Source: Acidobacteriota bacterium (GTDB taxonomy: Bacteria; Acidobacteriota; Vicinamibacteria; Vicinamibacterales; CAVVIG01). From it: a stretch of DNA of 64,000 nucleotides. Positions within the stretch are counted from its first letter, which is position 1; the number at the start of each line of letters is the position of its first letter. The position numbers and the translations under genes were made by a program. Location of the stretch: positions 1 to 64,000 of the forward strand of contig QHWB01000044.1 of assembly GCA_003222395.1 (NCBI GenBank), written 5' to 3'. The notes below the pieces were generated by a model, which did no database searches, was not told where the DNA came from, and worked only from the letters and a program-made list of their open reading frames with translations. Positions 18,873-28,838 of the stretch are shown in pieces.

Positions 18873-20111
18873 CTAAAAGAACTCCTTGAACAGTCCGCGC
18901 AGCCGTCCGGCCACGCGCACGAACGCGCCCGCGCCGACCGGCGCGCGCGACGATTCGCCCGACGCGTTGCGATAGCCGTACAACGTCAGCCCGACGCCGG
19001 TCGCGAAGGTCGGGCTGTTCACGTGATCGGCAAGCCCGCCGACGCCCGTCGGGCAGCCGCGCCTGATCGGTAGATCGAAAATCTGCTCGGCGATCTCGGG
19101 CATGCCGTCGAGAATCGCGCCGCCGCCGGTGAGCACGATTCCGGAGTTCAGCGCCTTCTCGTAGCCGGCCCGGCGGATCTCGTCCCACACGAGATGGAAG
19201 ATCTCCTCGGCGCGCGGCTGGAGGACTTCGGACAGGATGCGCCGCGCCATGATGCGCGGCTTCCTCCCGCCAACGCTCGCCACCTCCATCGTCTCGTCCT
19301 CGTCGACCATGCCCGACAGCGCGCAGCCGCACTTCCGCTTGATCTTTTCCGCATCGGGCACCGGCGTCCGCAGTCCGACGGCGATGTCGTTCGTGAAGTG
19401 ATCGCCGCCGACGCCGATGACCGCCGTGTGCCAGAGGCTGCCGCGCTCGTAGATGGCGATGTCGGTCGTCCCGCCGCCGATGTCGACGAGCGCCACACCG
19501 AGCTCCTTTTCGTCCTCGGTCAGCACCGATTCACTGGCGGCGAGCTGTTCGACGACCGTCTCGGCGACGTTGACTCCGGCGCGGTTCACGCACGCGACGA
19601 TGTTCTGGGTCGAGCTCTGGCTGCCGGTGACGATGTGGACGTTCACCTCGAGGCGGGCGCCGGTCATGCCGACCGGAGCGCCGATGCCGTCCTGTTCGTC
19701 GACGACGAAATCCTGCGGCAGCACGTGCAGGATCTCGCGGCCGGTCGGCAGCGACACGGCCTTGGCTGCGTCGATGGCGCGGCGAACGTCCTCGCGCGTG
19801 ATCTCGCGGTTCTTGCCGGCGACCGCGATGACGCCGCGGCTGTTGAACCCTTTGATGTGCGGTCCCGACAGCGCGAGGTGCACCGAATCGATTTCAACGC
19901 CCGCCATCAGCTCGGCTTCGTCAATCGCCTTCTTGATCGAATCGACCGCGGCCTCGAGGTTCACGACGACGCCGCGGCGGATGCCGCGCGATTCGGCGAC
20001 GCCGAGCCCCACGATATCGAGGCCGTCGCCGTCGAGGATCTCGGCGACGACGGCCGTAACCTTCGACGTGCCGACGTCGAGCCCGACCAGGTAGCGTTCT
20101 TTTCGCCCCAC
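18873..20111 (-). CDS. ftsA: Cell division protein FtsA
   Basis: FtsA is the actin-like membrane anchor of the Z-ring. The 412-residue protein has the actin-fold phosphate motifs GLDVGTSKV near the N-terminus, [13 protein letters not shown] in the middle and [13 protein letters not shown] near the end. It ends in an amphipathic helix ([14 protein letters not shown]) that acts as the membrane-targeting sequence. It sits between ftsQ and ftsZ, as expected. Length is normal for the family. Confidence 0.96.
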   Translation of the reverse strand: MGRKERYLVGLDVGTSKVTAVVAEILDGDGLDIVGLGVAESRGIRRGVVVNLEAAVDSIKKAIDEAELMAGVEIDSVHLALSGPHIKGFNSRGVIAVAGKNREITREDVRRAIDAAKAVSLPTGREILHVLPQDFVVDEQDGIGAPVGMTGARLEVNVHIVTGSQSSTQNIVACVNRAGVNVAETVVEQLAASESVLTEDEKELGVALVDIGGGTTDIAIYERGSLWHTAVIGVGGDHFTNDIAVGLRTPVPDAEKIKRKCGCALSGMVDEDETMEVASVGGRKPRIMARRILSEVLQPRAEEIFHLVWDEIRRAGYEKALNSGIVLTGGGAILDGMPEIAEQIFDLPIRRGCPTGVGGLADHVNSPTFATGVGLTLYGYRNASGESSRAPVGAGAFVRVAGRLRGLFKEFF

Positions 20112-20141
20112 TTGGATCCCCCAGGGCAGGCTTCGCCTGCG

Positions 20142-21065
20142 CTACTTCCGTTCCGGCTTCGCGCCGGGCCTGCCGCGCCGAAGCGCCGACTTGTCGCGCC
20201 GCAGCGCGGACGGCGCGACGGCGGAATGCGCGGAAGCGGGCTTCACGTAGATTCGATCCTCGAACCGCAGGTCGACGTAATCGATCTCCGCGACGCGCTC
20301 GCGCAGCGCCGCCGCCAGACCGAGATACGACTCCAGGCGCGGCAGGAACTGCTCTTCGCCGAGCTCGATCACCGCCGGGTCGCCGTTGAGAATCACCGTG
20401 GCGTTGTGCGGATCGCTGACGTCGACCTGCGACAACCGGCGGGCGACGGCGGCGTTCGATTTGAGCGCCGCGATGACGCGCGCGGCCAGATCGGCGCGCG
20501 TCTCGTCGGTCATCGTCGCGGGCGCCGCATGCGGCTCCGCCGACGGTGTCGCGGCCGCGAGCCCGTCGATCATCGGCAGATCGAGATCGGCGTACTGCGG
20601 CCCGAACTGATCGATGACGACGCCGCGTTCGTCCACGAGGTAGAGCTCGCCGTTGATGCGTCCCACGCCCATCGGCTGGCGCTCCAGCACCACGACTTCC
20701 ACTGTCGACGGCAGCGAGCGGCGAAGCGCCGCTTCGCGCACCCATGACGACGCCATCAGCCGTCGTCGCCACGCGTCGAGATCGGTGAACAGGAGGCTCT
20801 GGCCGCGCAACCCGCTCAGCACCGCGATCACGTCGACGCGCGACAACCGTTCGTTGCCGCTCACGAGAATGCGATCGACCTTCAGAACGCGCGCGTGCGA
20901 CGCGACCGCGGCGCCGCGATACATGCCGTACGCCACGACGATCGCGACGAACACGGCGCGAACGGCCGGCTTCGCGAGCCCGCGCCACCCCTGACGCTTG
21001 CGCGACGGCTTGACGTGCGCGCGCCGGAACCGCCGGTCCGCCGCGACCGCGGCAACCGGGCTCAC
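20142..21065 (-). CDS. ftsQ: Cell division protein FtsQ
   Basis: FtsQ is the divisome membrane protein linking early and late division proteins. The 307-residue protein has a basic cytoplasmic N-terminus (about 1-33), one membrane helix (about 34-52, [15 protein letters not shown]) and a periplasmic POTRA domain beginning [17 protein letters not shown]. The FtsQ beta domain follows, and a basic C-terminal tail ends RPGAKPERK. Start ATG overlaps the murC stop by 4 bases. FtsQ sequences diverge strongly, so the call rests on topology, POTRA and position. Confidence 0.9.
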   Translation of the reverse strand: MSPVAAVAADRRFRRAHVKPSRKRQGWRGLAKPAVRAVFVAIVVAYGMYRGAAVASHARVLKVDRILVSGNERLSRVDVIAVLSGLRGQSLLFTDLDAWRRRLMASSWVREAALRRSLPSTVEVVVLERQPMGVGRINGELYLVDERGVVIDQFGPQYADLDLPMIDGLAAATPSAEPHAAPATMTDETRADLAARVIAALKSNAAVARRLSQVDVSDPHNATVILNGDPAVIELGEEQFLPRLESYLGLAAALRERVAEIDYVDLRFEDRIYVKPASAHSAVAPSALRRDKSALRRGRPGAKPERK

Positions 21066-22495
21066 GGCTGTCCCCCGGCCACCGGCGTCGACCCGGCGCG
21101 TCCCAGCGCGTCGATCAGACGATCGGGCACGGTGCCGATCGATCCCGCGCCGAGCGTGATCACCACGTCGCCGGGTCGGGCGGCCCGGACGACCGCGGCG
21201 ACGACGTCGTCGAGCCGCGGCGCCACATCGAGCGGCGCGCGCGCGCCCGCGCGAATCGCGGCGGCAAGCGCCTCGAGCGTCACGCCCGGAATCGGGTCCT
21301 CGCTCGCCGCGTAGATGTCGGTCAGCACGATGTGATCGGCGTCGGCGAGCGAAGGGCCGAAGTCGTTCATCAGCGCCGCGGTGCGCGTGTAGCGATGCGG
21401 CTGAAAGGCGACGACGATGCGGCGGTTGAGCGTTTTCGCCGCGGCGAGCACCGCGGCGATCTCCGTCGGGTGGTGCCCGTAGTCGTCGACGATCAGGATG
21501 CCGTTCGGCTCGCCGCGCACGTCGAACCGGCGCTCGGCGCCGCGAAAATCGCGCAGGCCGCCAGCGGCGCGGTCGAACGGCACACCGAGCTCCATCGCTA
21601 CGGCGATCGCGGCAAGCGCGTTCTGCAGGTTGTGCCGGCCCGGCACCGACAGCTCGAGGCGCCCGAGGACGACGGACGTCTTCGCCGCATGTCCCGTGCG
21701 CTGGGTGCGGCGCTCGACCGTCGCGGTGACGGTGAGCGGCCCGAGCGCGACGTCCCTCGCCGTGAGATCCGCGTCGGGCGCATCGAGCCCGTACGTCGTC
21801 ACCCGCCGCGTCATTCGCGGCAGCACTGCCGTAAGGTTCGCGTCGTCGGCGCAGGCGACGACCGCGCCGTAGAACGGCACTTTGTTCGCGAAGTCGACGA
21901 ACGCCTGCTGCAGATCGTCGAACCCGCCGTAGTTTTCGAGATGCTCGTGGTCGATGTTCGTAATCACCGCAATCGTCGGAAACAGCTTCAGGAACGACCG
22001 GTCGCTTTCGTCCGCCTCGGCCACCATCAGCTCGCCGCGGCCCAGCCGCGCGTTGCTGCCGAACGCGCTCAGCCGCCCGCCGATCACCGCCGTCGGATCG
22101 AGTCCGGCGCGCTCGAGCACCAGCGCGATCATCGACGTCGTCGTCGTTTTGCCGTGCGCGCCTGCGACGGCGATCGCGTAGCGCAGACGCATCAGCTCCG
22201 CGAGCATCTCGGCGCGCGGGATCACCGGAATCTGCCGTCGCGCGGCTTCCCGCACTTCCGGATTCGCGGAGCGCACGGCCGACGAGACCACGACCACGTC
22301 CGCTTCGCCGACGTTGGCTGCGGCGTGGCCGTACGCGATCCGAATGCCGAGCGTCGCCAGTCGATCGGTGACGGAAGACTTCTTCTCATCTGACCCGCTG
22401 ACGGCGTATCCGAGATTGGCGAGCAGCTCGGCGATCCCGCTCATCCCGATGCCGCCGATCCCGACGAAGTGCACGTGGCGCGTTTTGCCTAGCAC
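21062..22495 (-). CDS. murC: UDP-N-acetylmuramate--L-alanine ligase
   Basis: MurC adds L-alanine to UDP-MurNAc, the first peptide-stem step. With GTG 22495 the protein has 477 residues and begins [20 protein letters not shown], the typical N-terminus. An alternative start 12 codons upstream would lie inside murG. It shows the ATP-binding [12 protein letters not shown], the DESDRSF motif and the late SIGTVPDRL. The GTG sits one base after the murG stop codon, and the gene end overlaps ftsQ by 4 bases. Confidence 0.96.
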   Translation of the reverse strand: MLGKTRHVHFVGIGGIGMSGIAELLANLGYAVSGSDEKKSSVTDRLATLGIRIAYGHAAANVGEADVVVVSSAVRSANPEVREAARRQIPVIPRAEMLAELMRLRYAIAVAGAHGKTTTTSMIALVLERAGLDPTAVIGGRLSAFGSNARLGRGELMVAEADESDRSFLKLFPTIAVITNIDHEHLENYGGFDDLQQAFVDFANKVPFYGAVVACADDANLTAVLPRMTRRVTTYGLDAPDADLTARDVALGPLTVTATVERRTQRTGHAAKTSVVLGRLELSVPGRHNLQNALAAIAVAMELGVPFDRAAGGLRDFRGAERRFDVRGEPNGILIVDDYGHHPTEIAAVLAAAKTLNRRIVVAFQPHRYTRTAALMNDFGPSLADADHIVLTDIYAASEDPIPGVTLEALAAAIRAGARAPLDVAPRLDDVVAAVVRAARPGDVVITLGAGSIGTVPDRLIDALGRAGSTPVAGGQP

Positions 22496-22496
22496 C

Positions 22497-23594
22497 TCAC
22501 CGTCCCACCAATTCCAACGCTCGATCGACAATCACCCTCGCCGCGTCGGGCCGCGCGAGCGATCGGGCGGCCGCCGACATCCGCATTCGCCGCTCGCGAT
22601 CGGCGGCGAGCGCGAGCAATCGTTCCGCGAGCACGGCGCCGGTCATTTCCTGCTGCAGCAGCACTTCGGCTGCGCCCTTCGCCGCCAGCGCTTCGGCGTT
22701 CTTCCGCTGGTGATCGTCGGTCGCCGTCGGCAGCGGCACGAGAATCGCCGCCTTGCCGCCGGCGGTGATCTCGGCCAGCGTCGTCGCGCCGGCGCGGCAG
22801 ACGATTACGTCCGCCTGTCCGAGTTGCCGTCCCATGTCGAAGAGGAACGGTTCGACGACGGCCTGAAGCCCCGCCGCTCCGTAGGCGGCGCGCACCATCT
22901 CCACATCTCGCTCTCCCGTCTGATGTGTGAGACGAAGATGCGGACGACCGGCCGCCAGCTGCGCCGCTGCCTCCACCATGGCCACGTTGATCGCGTGCGC
23001 GCCCTGAGAGCCGCCAAAAACTAGGACCCGTATGCCGGAAGCCTGGTCATCGATCGCCGACTCCTGTGAAGATCCGGCCGTCGCGAGAAACTCCGGCCGG
23101 ACCGGGTTGCCGCTGACGAACGCTTTCGATCCGAAGAACGCCGCCGTCGAATCGAACGTCACGGCCGCCGATCGCACGACGCGCGCGAGCAATCGATTGG
23201 TCAATCCCGGCACCGCGTTCTGTTCCAGGAGCATCGTCGGCACGCCGCGCAGCGAAGCCACGAGGACGACCGGTCCCGAGCTGTAGCCGCCGACGCCGAT
23301 CACGACGTCGGGCCGCCGGGCCGACACGATCCGCCATGCGTCGATCAGCCCCAGCGGCAGCAGCGACGCGCCGCGCGCGCGATCGGCGAGCGATTTCCCT
23401 TTGAGGCCGCCGCTGCGAATCAGATCGAGCGGGAGACCTTCGCGCGGCACGACGCGCGACTCGATGCCGCGGGCGGTCCCGGCGAACGAGACCTGCGCGT
23501 CGGACCGGCGCGCCAGCAGCTCGCGCGCGACCGCAATCCCTGGGTACAGGTGACCGCCCGTGCCGCCGCCCGCGATGACCACACGTATGCCCAC
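22497..23594 (-). CDS. murG: UDP-GlcNAc--lipid I N-acetylglucosaminyltransferase
   Basis: MurG converts lipid I to lipid II on the inner face of the membrane. The 365-residue GT28 enzyme has the glycine loop [15 protein letters not shown], the GVGGYSSGP loop, the [11 protein letters not shown] motif and the UDP-GlcNAc pocket ([13 protein letters not shown], then [12 protein letters not shown]). It lies between ftsW (6-base gap) and murC (GTG one base after its stop), consistent with a continuous transcript. Confidence 0.96.
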   Translation of the reverse strand: MGIRVVIAGGGTGGHLYPGIAVARELLARRSDAQVSFAGTARGIESRVVPREGLPLDLIRSGGLKGKSLADRARGASLLPLGLIDAWRIVSARRPDVVIGVGGYSSGPVVLVASLRGVPTMLLEQNAVPGLTNRLLARVVRSAAVTFDSTAAFFGSKAFVSGNPVRPEFLATAGSSQESAIDDQASGIRVLVFGGSQGAHAINVAMVEAAAQLAAGRPHLRLTHQTGERDVEMVRAAYGAAGLQAVVEPFLFDMGRQLGQADVIVCRAGATTLAEITAGGKAAILVPLPTATDDHQRKNAEALAAKGAAEVLLQQEMTGAVLAERLLALAADRERRMRMSAAARSLARPDAARVIVDRALELVGR

Positions 23595-23600
23595 GCACCC

Positions 23601-24704
23601 TCATGCTTTCGACGGCAACGCGTGCTGCGACACGTTCAGGAGAATCCCCATGCCGACGAGGTTGATGACCAGCGAGGATCCGCCGTTGCTCACGAACGGC
23701 AACGGAATCCCTTTCGTCGGCATCAACCCGAGCACGACGCTGATGTTGATGAACGCCTGCACCGCCACCATCGTCGTGAGCCCGAGCGCGAGAAAGGCGC
23801 CAAACGAGTCGGGCGCGCGCAGCGCGATGCGCAACCCGCGCCACGTCACGACACAGAAACACAGCAGGACCGCCGTGGCGCCGATCAGGCCGAGCTCCTC
23901 GGCGATGACCGAGTAGATGAAGTCGGTGTGGGGCTCGGGGAGATAGAACAGCTTCTGCACGCCGTTCATGATTCCGCGGCCCCAGATGCCGCCGGTTCCG
24001 ACGGCAATCAGCGATTGAATGATCTGGAACCCGGCGCCGAGCGGATCGCGCCACGGATCGAGAAACGACAGCACCCGCTGCCGCCGGTACGACGTGCGCA
24101 TGACGAGCAGGTAAATCGCCGGAAGCGCCGCGAGCAACGCGCCCGCGACGTACCGGTAGTCGAGCCCCGCCGCGAAGACCATCACGGCGGCGATGAGGAC
24201 CAGCGACATCGACGTGCCGAAATCGGGCTCGAGGAGAATCAACGCGACGAAACCCGCGACGACGATGCCGATCGGGACCACCGCGTAGCCGACGTCGTTG
24301 ATCCGCTGCATGCGCCGCTCGAGCAGCGCCGCGATGAAAAAGATCGCGGCCAGCTTGGCCAGCTCCGACGGCTGCACGCCGATACCGGCGATGCCGAACC
24401 AGCGCCGCGCGTTGTTCACCGGCGGCATGAAGAGCACGGCGACGAGCGATGCGCCGACAACCGCCAGGCAGGTCCAGATGAACACCGGCTCGCGATAGGT
24501 GCGGTAGTCGATCCGCATGACGATCGCGAGCATGCCCAGCCCGAGCATTGACCACAGCGTCTGGCGGACGAGAAAGATCGAGGCCTTCCCGTAGCGTTCG
24601 AGCGCCATCGGCGCCGAAGCGCTGTACACCATCACGACGCTCAGGCCGACGAGCAGGATCGTCGTGATGAACAGCACTTTGTCGGATTTCAGCTTTCTAG
24701 CCAA
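23601..24704 (-). CDS. ftsW: Lipid II polymerase FtsW
   Basis: FtsW is the SEDS-family septal glycosyltransferase. The 367-residue protein has about ten membrane helices. Conserved SEDS segments include NNARRWFGIAGIGVQPSEL, LLEPDFGTSM, YRRQRVLSFLDPW, LPEPHTDFIYSVIAEELG and the terminal KGIPLPFVSNGGSS. Its partner transpeptidase FtsI is in the same cluster. Upstream (24705-24894) lies a long inverted heptamer repeat separating it from murD. Confidence 0.95.
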   Translation of the reverse strand: MARKLKSDKVLFITTILLVGLSVVMVYSASAPMALERYGKASIFLVRQTLWSMLGLGMLAIVMRIDYRTYREPVFIWTCLAVVGASLVAVLFMPPVNNARRWFGIAGIGVQPSELAKLAAIFFIAALLERRMQRINDVGYAVVPIGIVVAGFVALILLEPDFGTSMSLVLIAAVMVFAAGLDYRYVAGALLAALPAIYLLVMRTSYRRQRVLSFLDPWRDPLGAGFQIIQSLIAVGTGGIWGRGIMNGVQKLFYLPEPHTDFIYSVIAEELGLIGATAVLLCFCVVTWRGLRIALRAPDSFGAFLALGLTTMVAVQAFINISVVLGLMPTKGIPLPFVSNGGSSLVINLVGMGILLNVSQHALPSKA

Positions 24705-24774
24705 AGGTTCTCCCCGCTCTGCAGCCTCATGACGTTTGTTCCGAAACGATCCACGGACTCGAACTAGGATTGCC

Positions 24775-24898
24775 GTGAGCGGTCAGCAGTCATCAGTCGG
24801 TCGGGATTGAGGCACCAGCTTCCCAAACCGGGGCAGCTTGGGTTCCCAGCAGCCAGTCCTCCACCGCGCAAACCGACCGATGACTGCTCACGGCTCAC
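24775..24898. repeat. Long inverted repeat built of heptamers between murD and ftsW
   Basis: The left arm (24775-24804) reads in heptamers GTGAGCG-GTCAGCA-GTCATCA-GTCGGTC. The right arm (24873-24898) is its imperfect reverse complement (CCGACCGATGACTGCTCACG onward). The 68-bp centre contains a further CCCAA/TTGGG pair. The right arm includes the murD stop codon (24895-24897). The GTCATCA-GTC words are the same as in the array after rpoD (11506). A cruciform or RNA hairpin here could affect ftsW translation or message stability. Confidence 0.8.
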
Positions 24899-26256
24899 AG
24901 CGTCAGCTTCTTCACCTCCTCCTTGAACTGACGTCCGCGCTCCGCGTAATCCCGAAACATGTCGAAGCTCGCGCACGCCGGCGCGAGGAGCACGACGCCT
25001 GACGGCTTCGCCAGGGCGTACGCGCGGGCGATGGCGTCGGCAAGCGTCTGCGCCTCGTGGACGTCAATCGCGCCGGCCAGCGCCTCGCGCACGAGCGGCC
25101 GCGCTTCGCCGATGGCGACCACGGCCTTCGCGCGCTGCTTCAACGGCTCGCGCAGGACGCGCAAATCGCCGCCTTTGAACCGGCCGCCGACGATGGGAAC
25201 CAGATCGCGATCGAAGCTCTCGATCGATCGCAGCGCCGACTCGACGTTGGTCGCCTTCGAATCGTTGACGAATCGCACGCCGCCGACGTCCGCGACGAGC
25301 TCCATCGCGTGCTCGAGCCCGCTGAAGGTCTCGACGGCGCGCGTCATATCGTCCGGGTTCGCGCGAACGATGCTGCCGACGCTCGTCGCCGCCATGACGT
25401 CGTAGACGAAGTGCGGTCCCAGCAGATGGATGGCGTCGACCGGCACGAGCCCGTACTCGCCGAAATCGCTCGTGCGCACGATCCACGATCTGCCCTCGAC
25501 GCTTTTCACCGTCGTTCCGCTGTCAATCGCCTTCTCGCGCCCGAACGGCAGTTTCGTCGCTCGGACCTGCCGCGCCAGGTCGAGCACCGACGGATCGTCG
25601 GCGTTGATCACCGCGAAGTCGCCTTCGTCCTGGTTTTCGAAAATCCGGGCCTTTGCCGCCGCGTACGCGTCGACGGTCGGATGGCGATCGAGATGGTCGG
25701 GCGAGAAGTTCAGCATCACGGCGATCCACGGATGGAACGTGTCGATCTGCTCCAGCTGAAAGCTGCTCGTCTCGACGACGTGGAACGTGTCGGGCGTCGA
25801 GTCCGAGACCTGCGCGCTGAGCGGCACGCCGATGTTGCCGCCGACCGTCACCTTGAACCCCGCCGTCTCCAGAATCCGTCCCGTCAACACCGTCGTCGTC
25901 GATTTGCCTTTCGTTCCGGTGATGGCGATGACGCGGCCACGCAGCCACCGGTACGCGAGCTCGATTTCGGCGATGACCGGAACGCCGCGCGCCCGCGCGG
26001 CCTGGATGACCGGCTGCTCGGGCGGAACGCCCGGACTCATCACGATCAGGTCGGCCCTGGTGAACGTCTCCAGACGATGACCTCCGAGCTCCAGCGCGAC
26101 GCCAAGCGGCCCGAGCGGCGCCGCTTCGGGGACGTCGGCGCGCGTGTCGGACAGCGTCACCCGCGCGCCGCGCCGCGCGAGCAGCTCCGCGGCGGCGATG
26201 CCGCTCCGTGCTGCACCTGCGACCGTCACGCGCCTGTTCTTCACGTCAAACGCCAA
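24895..26256 (-). CDS. murD: UDP-N-acetylmuramoylalanine--D-glutamate ligase
   Basis: MurD adds D-glutamate to UDP-MurNAc-L-Ala. With TTG 26256 the protein has 453 residues and begins AFDVKNRRVTVAGAARSGIA, as the family does. A longer frame to 26313 would translate the upstream heptamer array (LGARCWLLVARC) and is unlikely. The protein has the ATP loop AITGTKGKSTTTVL, the VETSSFQLEQ motif, the HLDRHPTVDAYAAAKARIF region, FVNDSKATN and the C-terminal LAPACASFDMFRDYAERG. The start codon lies 4 bases from a repeat array and lacks a clear Shine-Dalgarno; its stop lies within another repeat. Confidence 0.92.
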   Translation of the reverse strand: MAFDVKNRRVTVAGAARSGIAAAELLARRGARVTLSDTRADVPEAAPLGPLGVALELGGHRLETFTRADLIVMSPGVPPEQPVIQAARARGVPVIAEIELAYRWLRGRVIAITGTKGKSTTTVLTGRILETAGFKVTVGGNIGVPLSAQVSDSTPDTFHVVETSSFQLEQIDTFHPWIAVMLNFSPDHLDRHPTVDAYAAAKARIFENQDEGDFAVINADDPSVLDLARQVRATKLPFGREKAIDSGTTVKSVEGRSWIVRTSDFGEYGLVPVDAIHLLGPHFVYDVMAATSVGSIVRANPDDMTRAVETFSGLEHAMELVADVGGVRFVNDSKATNVESALRSIESFDRDLVPIVGGRFKGGDLRVLREPLKQRAKAVVAIGEARPLVREALAGAIDVHEAQTLADAIARAYALAKPSGVVLLAPACASFDMFRDYAERGRQFKEEVKKLTL

Positions 26257-26260
26257 TCCC

Positions 26261-26319
26261 AGCCCCCAGCCCCGGCAACGAGCAACCAGCAACCAACAAC
26301 GAGCCCCCAGCAACCAGCC
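26261..26319. repeat. Heptanucleotide array filling the mraY-murD gap
   Basis: The sequence splits into heptamers AGCCCCC, AGCCCCG, GCAACG (6), AGCAACC, AGCAACC, AACAACG, AGCCCCC, AGCAACC. The array occupies almost the entire spacer between the mraY stop (26320) and the murD start (26256). On the transcribed strand the words read GGTTGCT. There is no inverted copy here. Confidence 0.8.
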
Positions 26320-27408
26320 TCAGCGAAGCTTCAACGTCGCGAGGCTGAGAAGCGCGAAGATGATTCCGAGGATCACGAATCGCGCGATGACCTTCGGCTC
26401 GCTCCAGCCGATCAGCTCGAAGTGGTGATGCAGCGGCGACATGCGAAAGAGCCGCTTGCCGCCGGTCGACTTGAAGTACGCCACCTGCAGAATCACCGAC
26501 ACCGCTTCGAGGACGAAGATGCCGCCGACGATCGGCAGCAGCAGTTCCTGTTTGATCAGAATCGCGATCGTCGCGAGCGCCGCGCCGAGCGCCAGCGATC
26601 CGACATCGCCCATGAAAATTTCGGCGGGGTACGAGTTGTACCAGAGGAATCCGAGCGATGCGCCGACCAGAGAGCCGCCGAACACCGTCAATTCCGCAGC
26701 GGGCGGAAACCGGACCAGGAGGAGGTAATCGGCGAACACTCGGTGGCCGGTCACATAGGCGAGCGCGGTGTACGCCGCGGCGGCAATCGCAAAGGTGCTG
26801 ATCGCGAGACCGTCGAGGCCGTCGGTCAGGTTCACCGCGTTCGACGCCGCGACGAGCACGAACGCTGCAAACGGCAGGTACCACCAGCCGAGATCCGGAA
26901 TCAGCCGCTTGAAGAACGGGAAGATCAGCCTCGTGCTGTACAGATTGTTGTGCGCGAGCACGAGCAGCGACGCGCCGACGGCAAGGCCGAACAGCACCTG
27001 AAAGCCCATCTTGTAGCGCGGCCGCAGGCCGTGGTGCGATCGGCGGACGATCTTCAGGTAGTCGTCCGCGAATCCGATCGCGCCGTATCCGCTCGTCGTC
27101 AGCACCGCAATCCACACGTAGATGTTCGCGAGATCGGCCCACAGCAACGTCGGAACGAGCGCCGCCGCGAGAATGAGCAGGCCGCCCATCGTCGGCGTGC
27201 CGGCTTTCGGTTTGTGCGTCTGCGGGCCTTCGGTCCGAATCACCTGGCCGATCTGGAATTCGCGCAGCTTGCGAATCAGCCACGGACCGAGAATCAGGCT
27301 GATCGCGAGCGCCGACAGGCTCGCGGCAGCGGTGCGGAACGTGATGTACCGCGTCACGTTCAGCACCGACAGCTGCGTGTGGAACCGATACAGGACGTTG
27401 AAGAGCAT
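26320..27408 (-). CDS. mraY: Phospho-MurNAc-pentapeptide transferase
   Basis: MraY makes lipid I from UDP-MurNAc-pentapeptide and undecaprenyl phosphate. The 362-residue protein has ten membrane helices and the family motifs KPKAGTPTMGGLL near residue 70, GFADDYLKI, the catalytic SNAVNLTDGLDGLA, the FMGDVGSLALG loop and the Mg/substrate-binding HHHFE near the end. Its ATG overlaps the last base of the murF stop codon. Confidence 0.97.
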   Translation of the reverse strand: MLFNVLYRFHTQLSVLNVTRYITFRTAAASLSALAISLILGPWLIRKLREFQIGQVIRTEGPQTHKPKAGTPTMGGLLILAAALVPTLLWADLANIYVWIAVLTTSGYGAIGFADDYLKIVRRSHHGLRPRYKMGFQVLFGLAVGASLLVLAHNNLYSTRLIFPFFKRLIPDLGWWYLPFAAFVLVAASNAVNLTDGLDGLAISTFAIAAAAYTALAYVTGHRVFADYLLLVRFPPAAELTVFGGSLVGASLGFLWYNSYPAEIFMGDVGSLALGAALATIAILIKQELLLPIVGGIFVLEAVSVILQVAYFKSTGGKRLFRMSPLHHHFELIGWSEPKVIARFVILGIIFALLSLATLKLR

Positions 27409-28829
27409 CAGCCACGCTCCTTCAACCGCTCCACGACGCGATCCGTCCTGATGCCGCGCGAACCTTTGACGAGCACGAGGTCGCCGCGGCGCACGAACGA
27501 CATGAGCTCGGCGGCCGCTTCGTCGCTGGTGGCGAAATGCCGGACATCACTCCGCGCCAGGCCGGCGACAATCGCGGCATCGGCGAGCGCCGCGGCCGGC
27601 GCGCCGCCGACCGTCAGCAGCAGATCGATCCGGGCGACCGCCGCCGCCCGGCCGACCCCTTCATGCAGCGCCGCGGCCTGGTGGCCGAGCTCCAGCATCT
27701 CGCCCAGCACCGCGACGCGTCGATTCGCTTCCGACTGCGCCAGCACGTCGAGCGCGCGTCTGGTCGCCGTCGGATTCGCGTTGTAGCTGTCGTCGATCAC
27801 GGTGATGCCGCTCGGCAGCCGCACGATCTCGCCGCGGTGCGCCGACGGCCGCAGCGACGCCGCGCGTGCGGCGACGTCGGCAAGCGGCACGTTGAACTCC
27901 AGCGCGACCGCGGCCGCCGCCAGGATGTTCGCCAGGTTGGCGCGGCCGAGCAGAGGCGTCGTCATGTCGGCGCGCCCTTCAGGCGTCGTGATGCGCGCCT
28001 GCATCCCGTCCACGCCGCGGTCGACGACGTCGGTCGCACGCACGTCCGCGTCGCGATCGATCCCGAACGTGACCACGCGTCCCGCGAACCGCGGCAGGCG
28101 CGCGACGATGCGCGCATCGTCGGCGTTGGCGATGAGCAGCGTCGCGCGCGACGCGCGCTCGAAAATCTCCGCCTTTGCGTCGGCGATCGCGTCGACCGAG
28201 GCGAAGAAGCCGACGTGCGCCTCGCCGACGTTCGTCCACACGCGTACGTCGGGCTCGGCGACGCCGACGAGCGTGCTGACTTCCCCGGCGTGATTCATCC
28301 CCAGCTCGACGACGGCAATCTCCGGCCGCCGGCGCAGCGCGATGAGCGACAGCGGCAGCCCGATGTGGTTGTTCAAGTTCCCCTGGTTCCGGATCACGCG
28401 GTACCACGCCGACAGGAACGTGCTCGCGACTTCCTTCGTGGTCGTCTTCCCCGCGCTGCCGGTAATCGCCACGACTTTGGCGCCCGACTCGCGTCGGATC
28501 GCCCGCGCGAGCGCCTGGAGGGCGATCGTCGTGTCATCGACTTCGATGACCGTGAGGCGCTCGCCTGAAAGGCTCGCGCTACCAGCTTCTCGCCCCTGCG
28601 TCACACGCGTCCCACGCGGGACGACGACGCCGGCCGCCCCCGCCGCCATCGCGGCGTCGACGAACGCCGCGCCGTCGAACCGTTCGCCGCGGATCGCGAT
28701 GAACAGCTCGCCCGCCTCGAGCGTCCGCGTGTCGATCGAGACGCCGCTGAACTCGCGCGCGCCATCGCCGGTCAGCGTTCCGCCCATCGCTTCCGCGACC
28801 CACGATGCGACCAACCTGAAGTCGTCCAT
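27408..28829 (-). CDS. murF: UDP-MurNAc-tripeptide--D-Ala-D-Ala ligase
   Basis: MurF attaches D-Ala-D-Ala to complete the UDP-MurNAc-pentapeptide. The 473-residue protein has the N-terminal substrate domain (SGVSIDTRTLEAGELFIAI), the ATP loop VAITGSAGKTTTKE, the VVELGMNHAGEV and AHVGFF motifs, and DDSYNANPTATR in the C-terminal domain. Ten bases separate it from murE. No ddl gene is present in the cluster, so D-Ala-D-Ala must be made elsewhere. Confidence 0.95.
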   Translation of the reverse strand: MDDFRLVASWVAEAMGGTLTGDGAREFSGVSIDTRTLEAGELFIAIRGERFDGAAFVDAAMAAGAAGVVVPRGTRVTQGREAGSASLSGERLTVIEVDDTTIALQALARAIRRESGAKVVAITGSAGKTTTKEVASTFLSAWYRVIRNQGNLNNHIGLPLSLIALRRRPEIAVVELGMNHAGEVSTLVGVAEPDVRVWTNVGEAHVGFFASVDAIADAKAEIFERASRATLLIANADDARIVARLPRFAGRVVTFGIDRDADVRATDVVDRGVDGMQARITTPEGRADMTTPLLGRANLANILAAAAVALEFNVPLADVAARAASLRPSAHRGEIVRLPSGITVIDDSYNANPTATRRALDVLAQSEANRRVAVLGEMLELGHQAAALHEGVGRAAAVARIDLLLTVGGAPAAALADAAIVAGLARSDVRHFATSDEAAAELMSFVRRGDLVLVKGSRGIRTDRVVERLKERG

Positions 28830-28838
28830 TTCCAGCCG

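Noticed and set aside
25057-27786. 909-residue plus-strand open frame over murD and mraY
   Set aside because: Composition is Arg/Asp/His-rich antisense of two clear cell-wall genes; no known domain.
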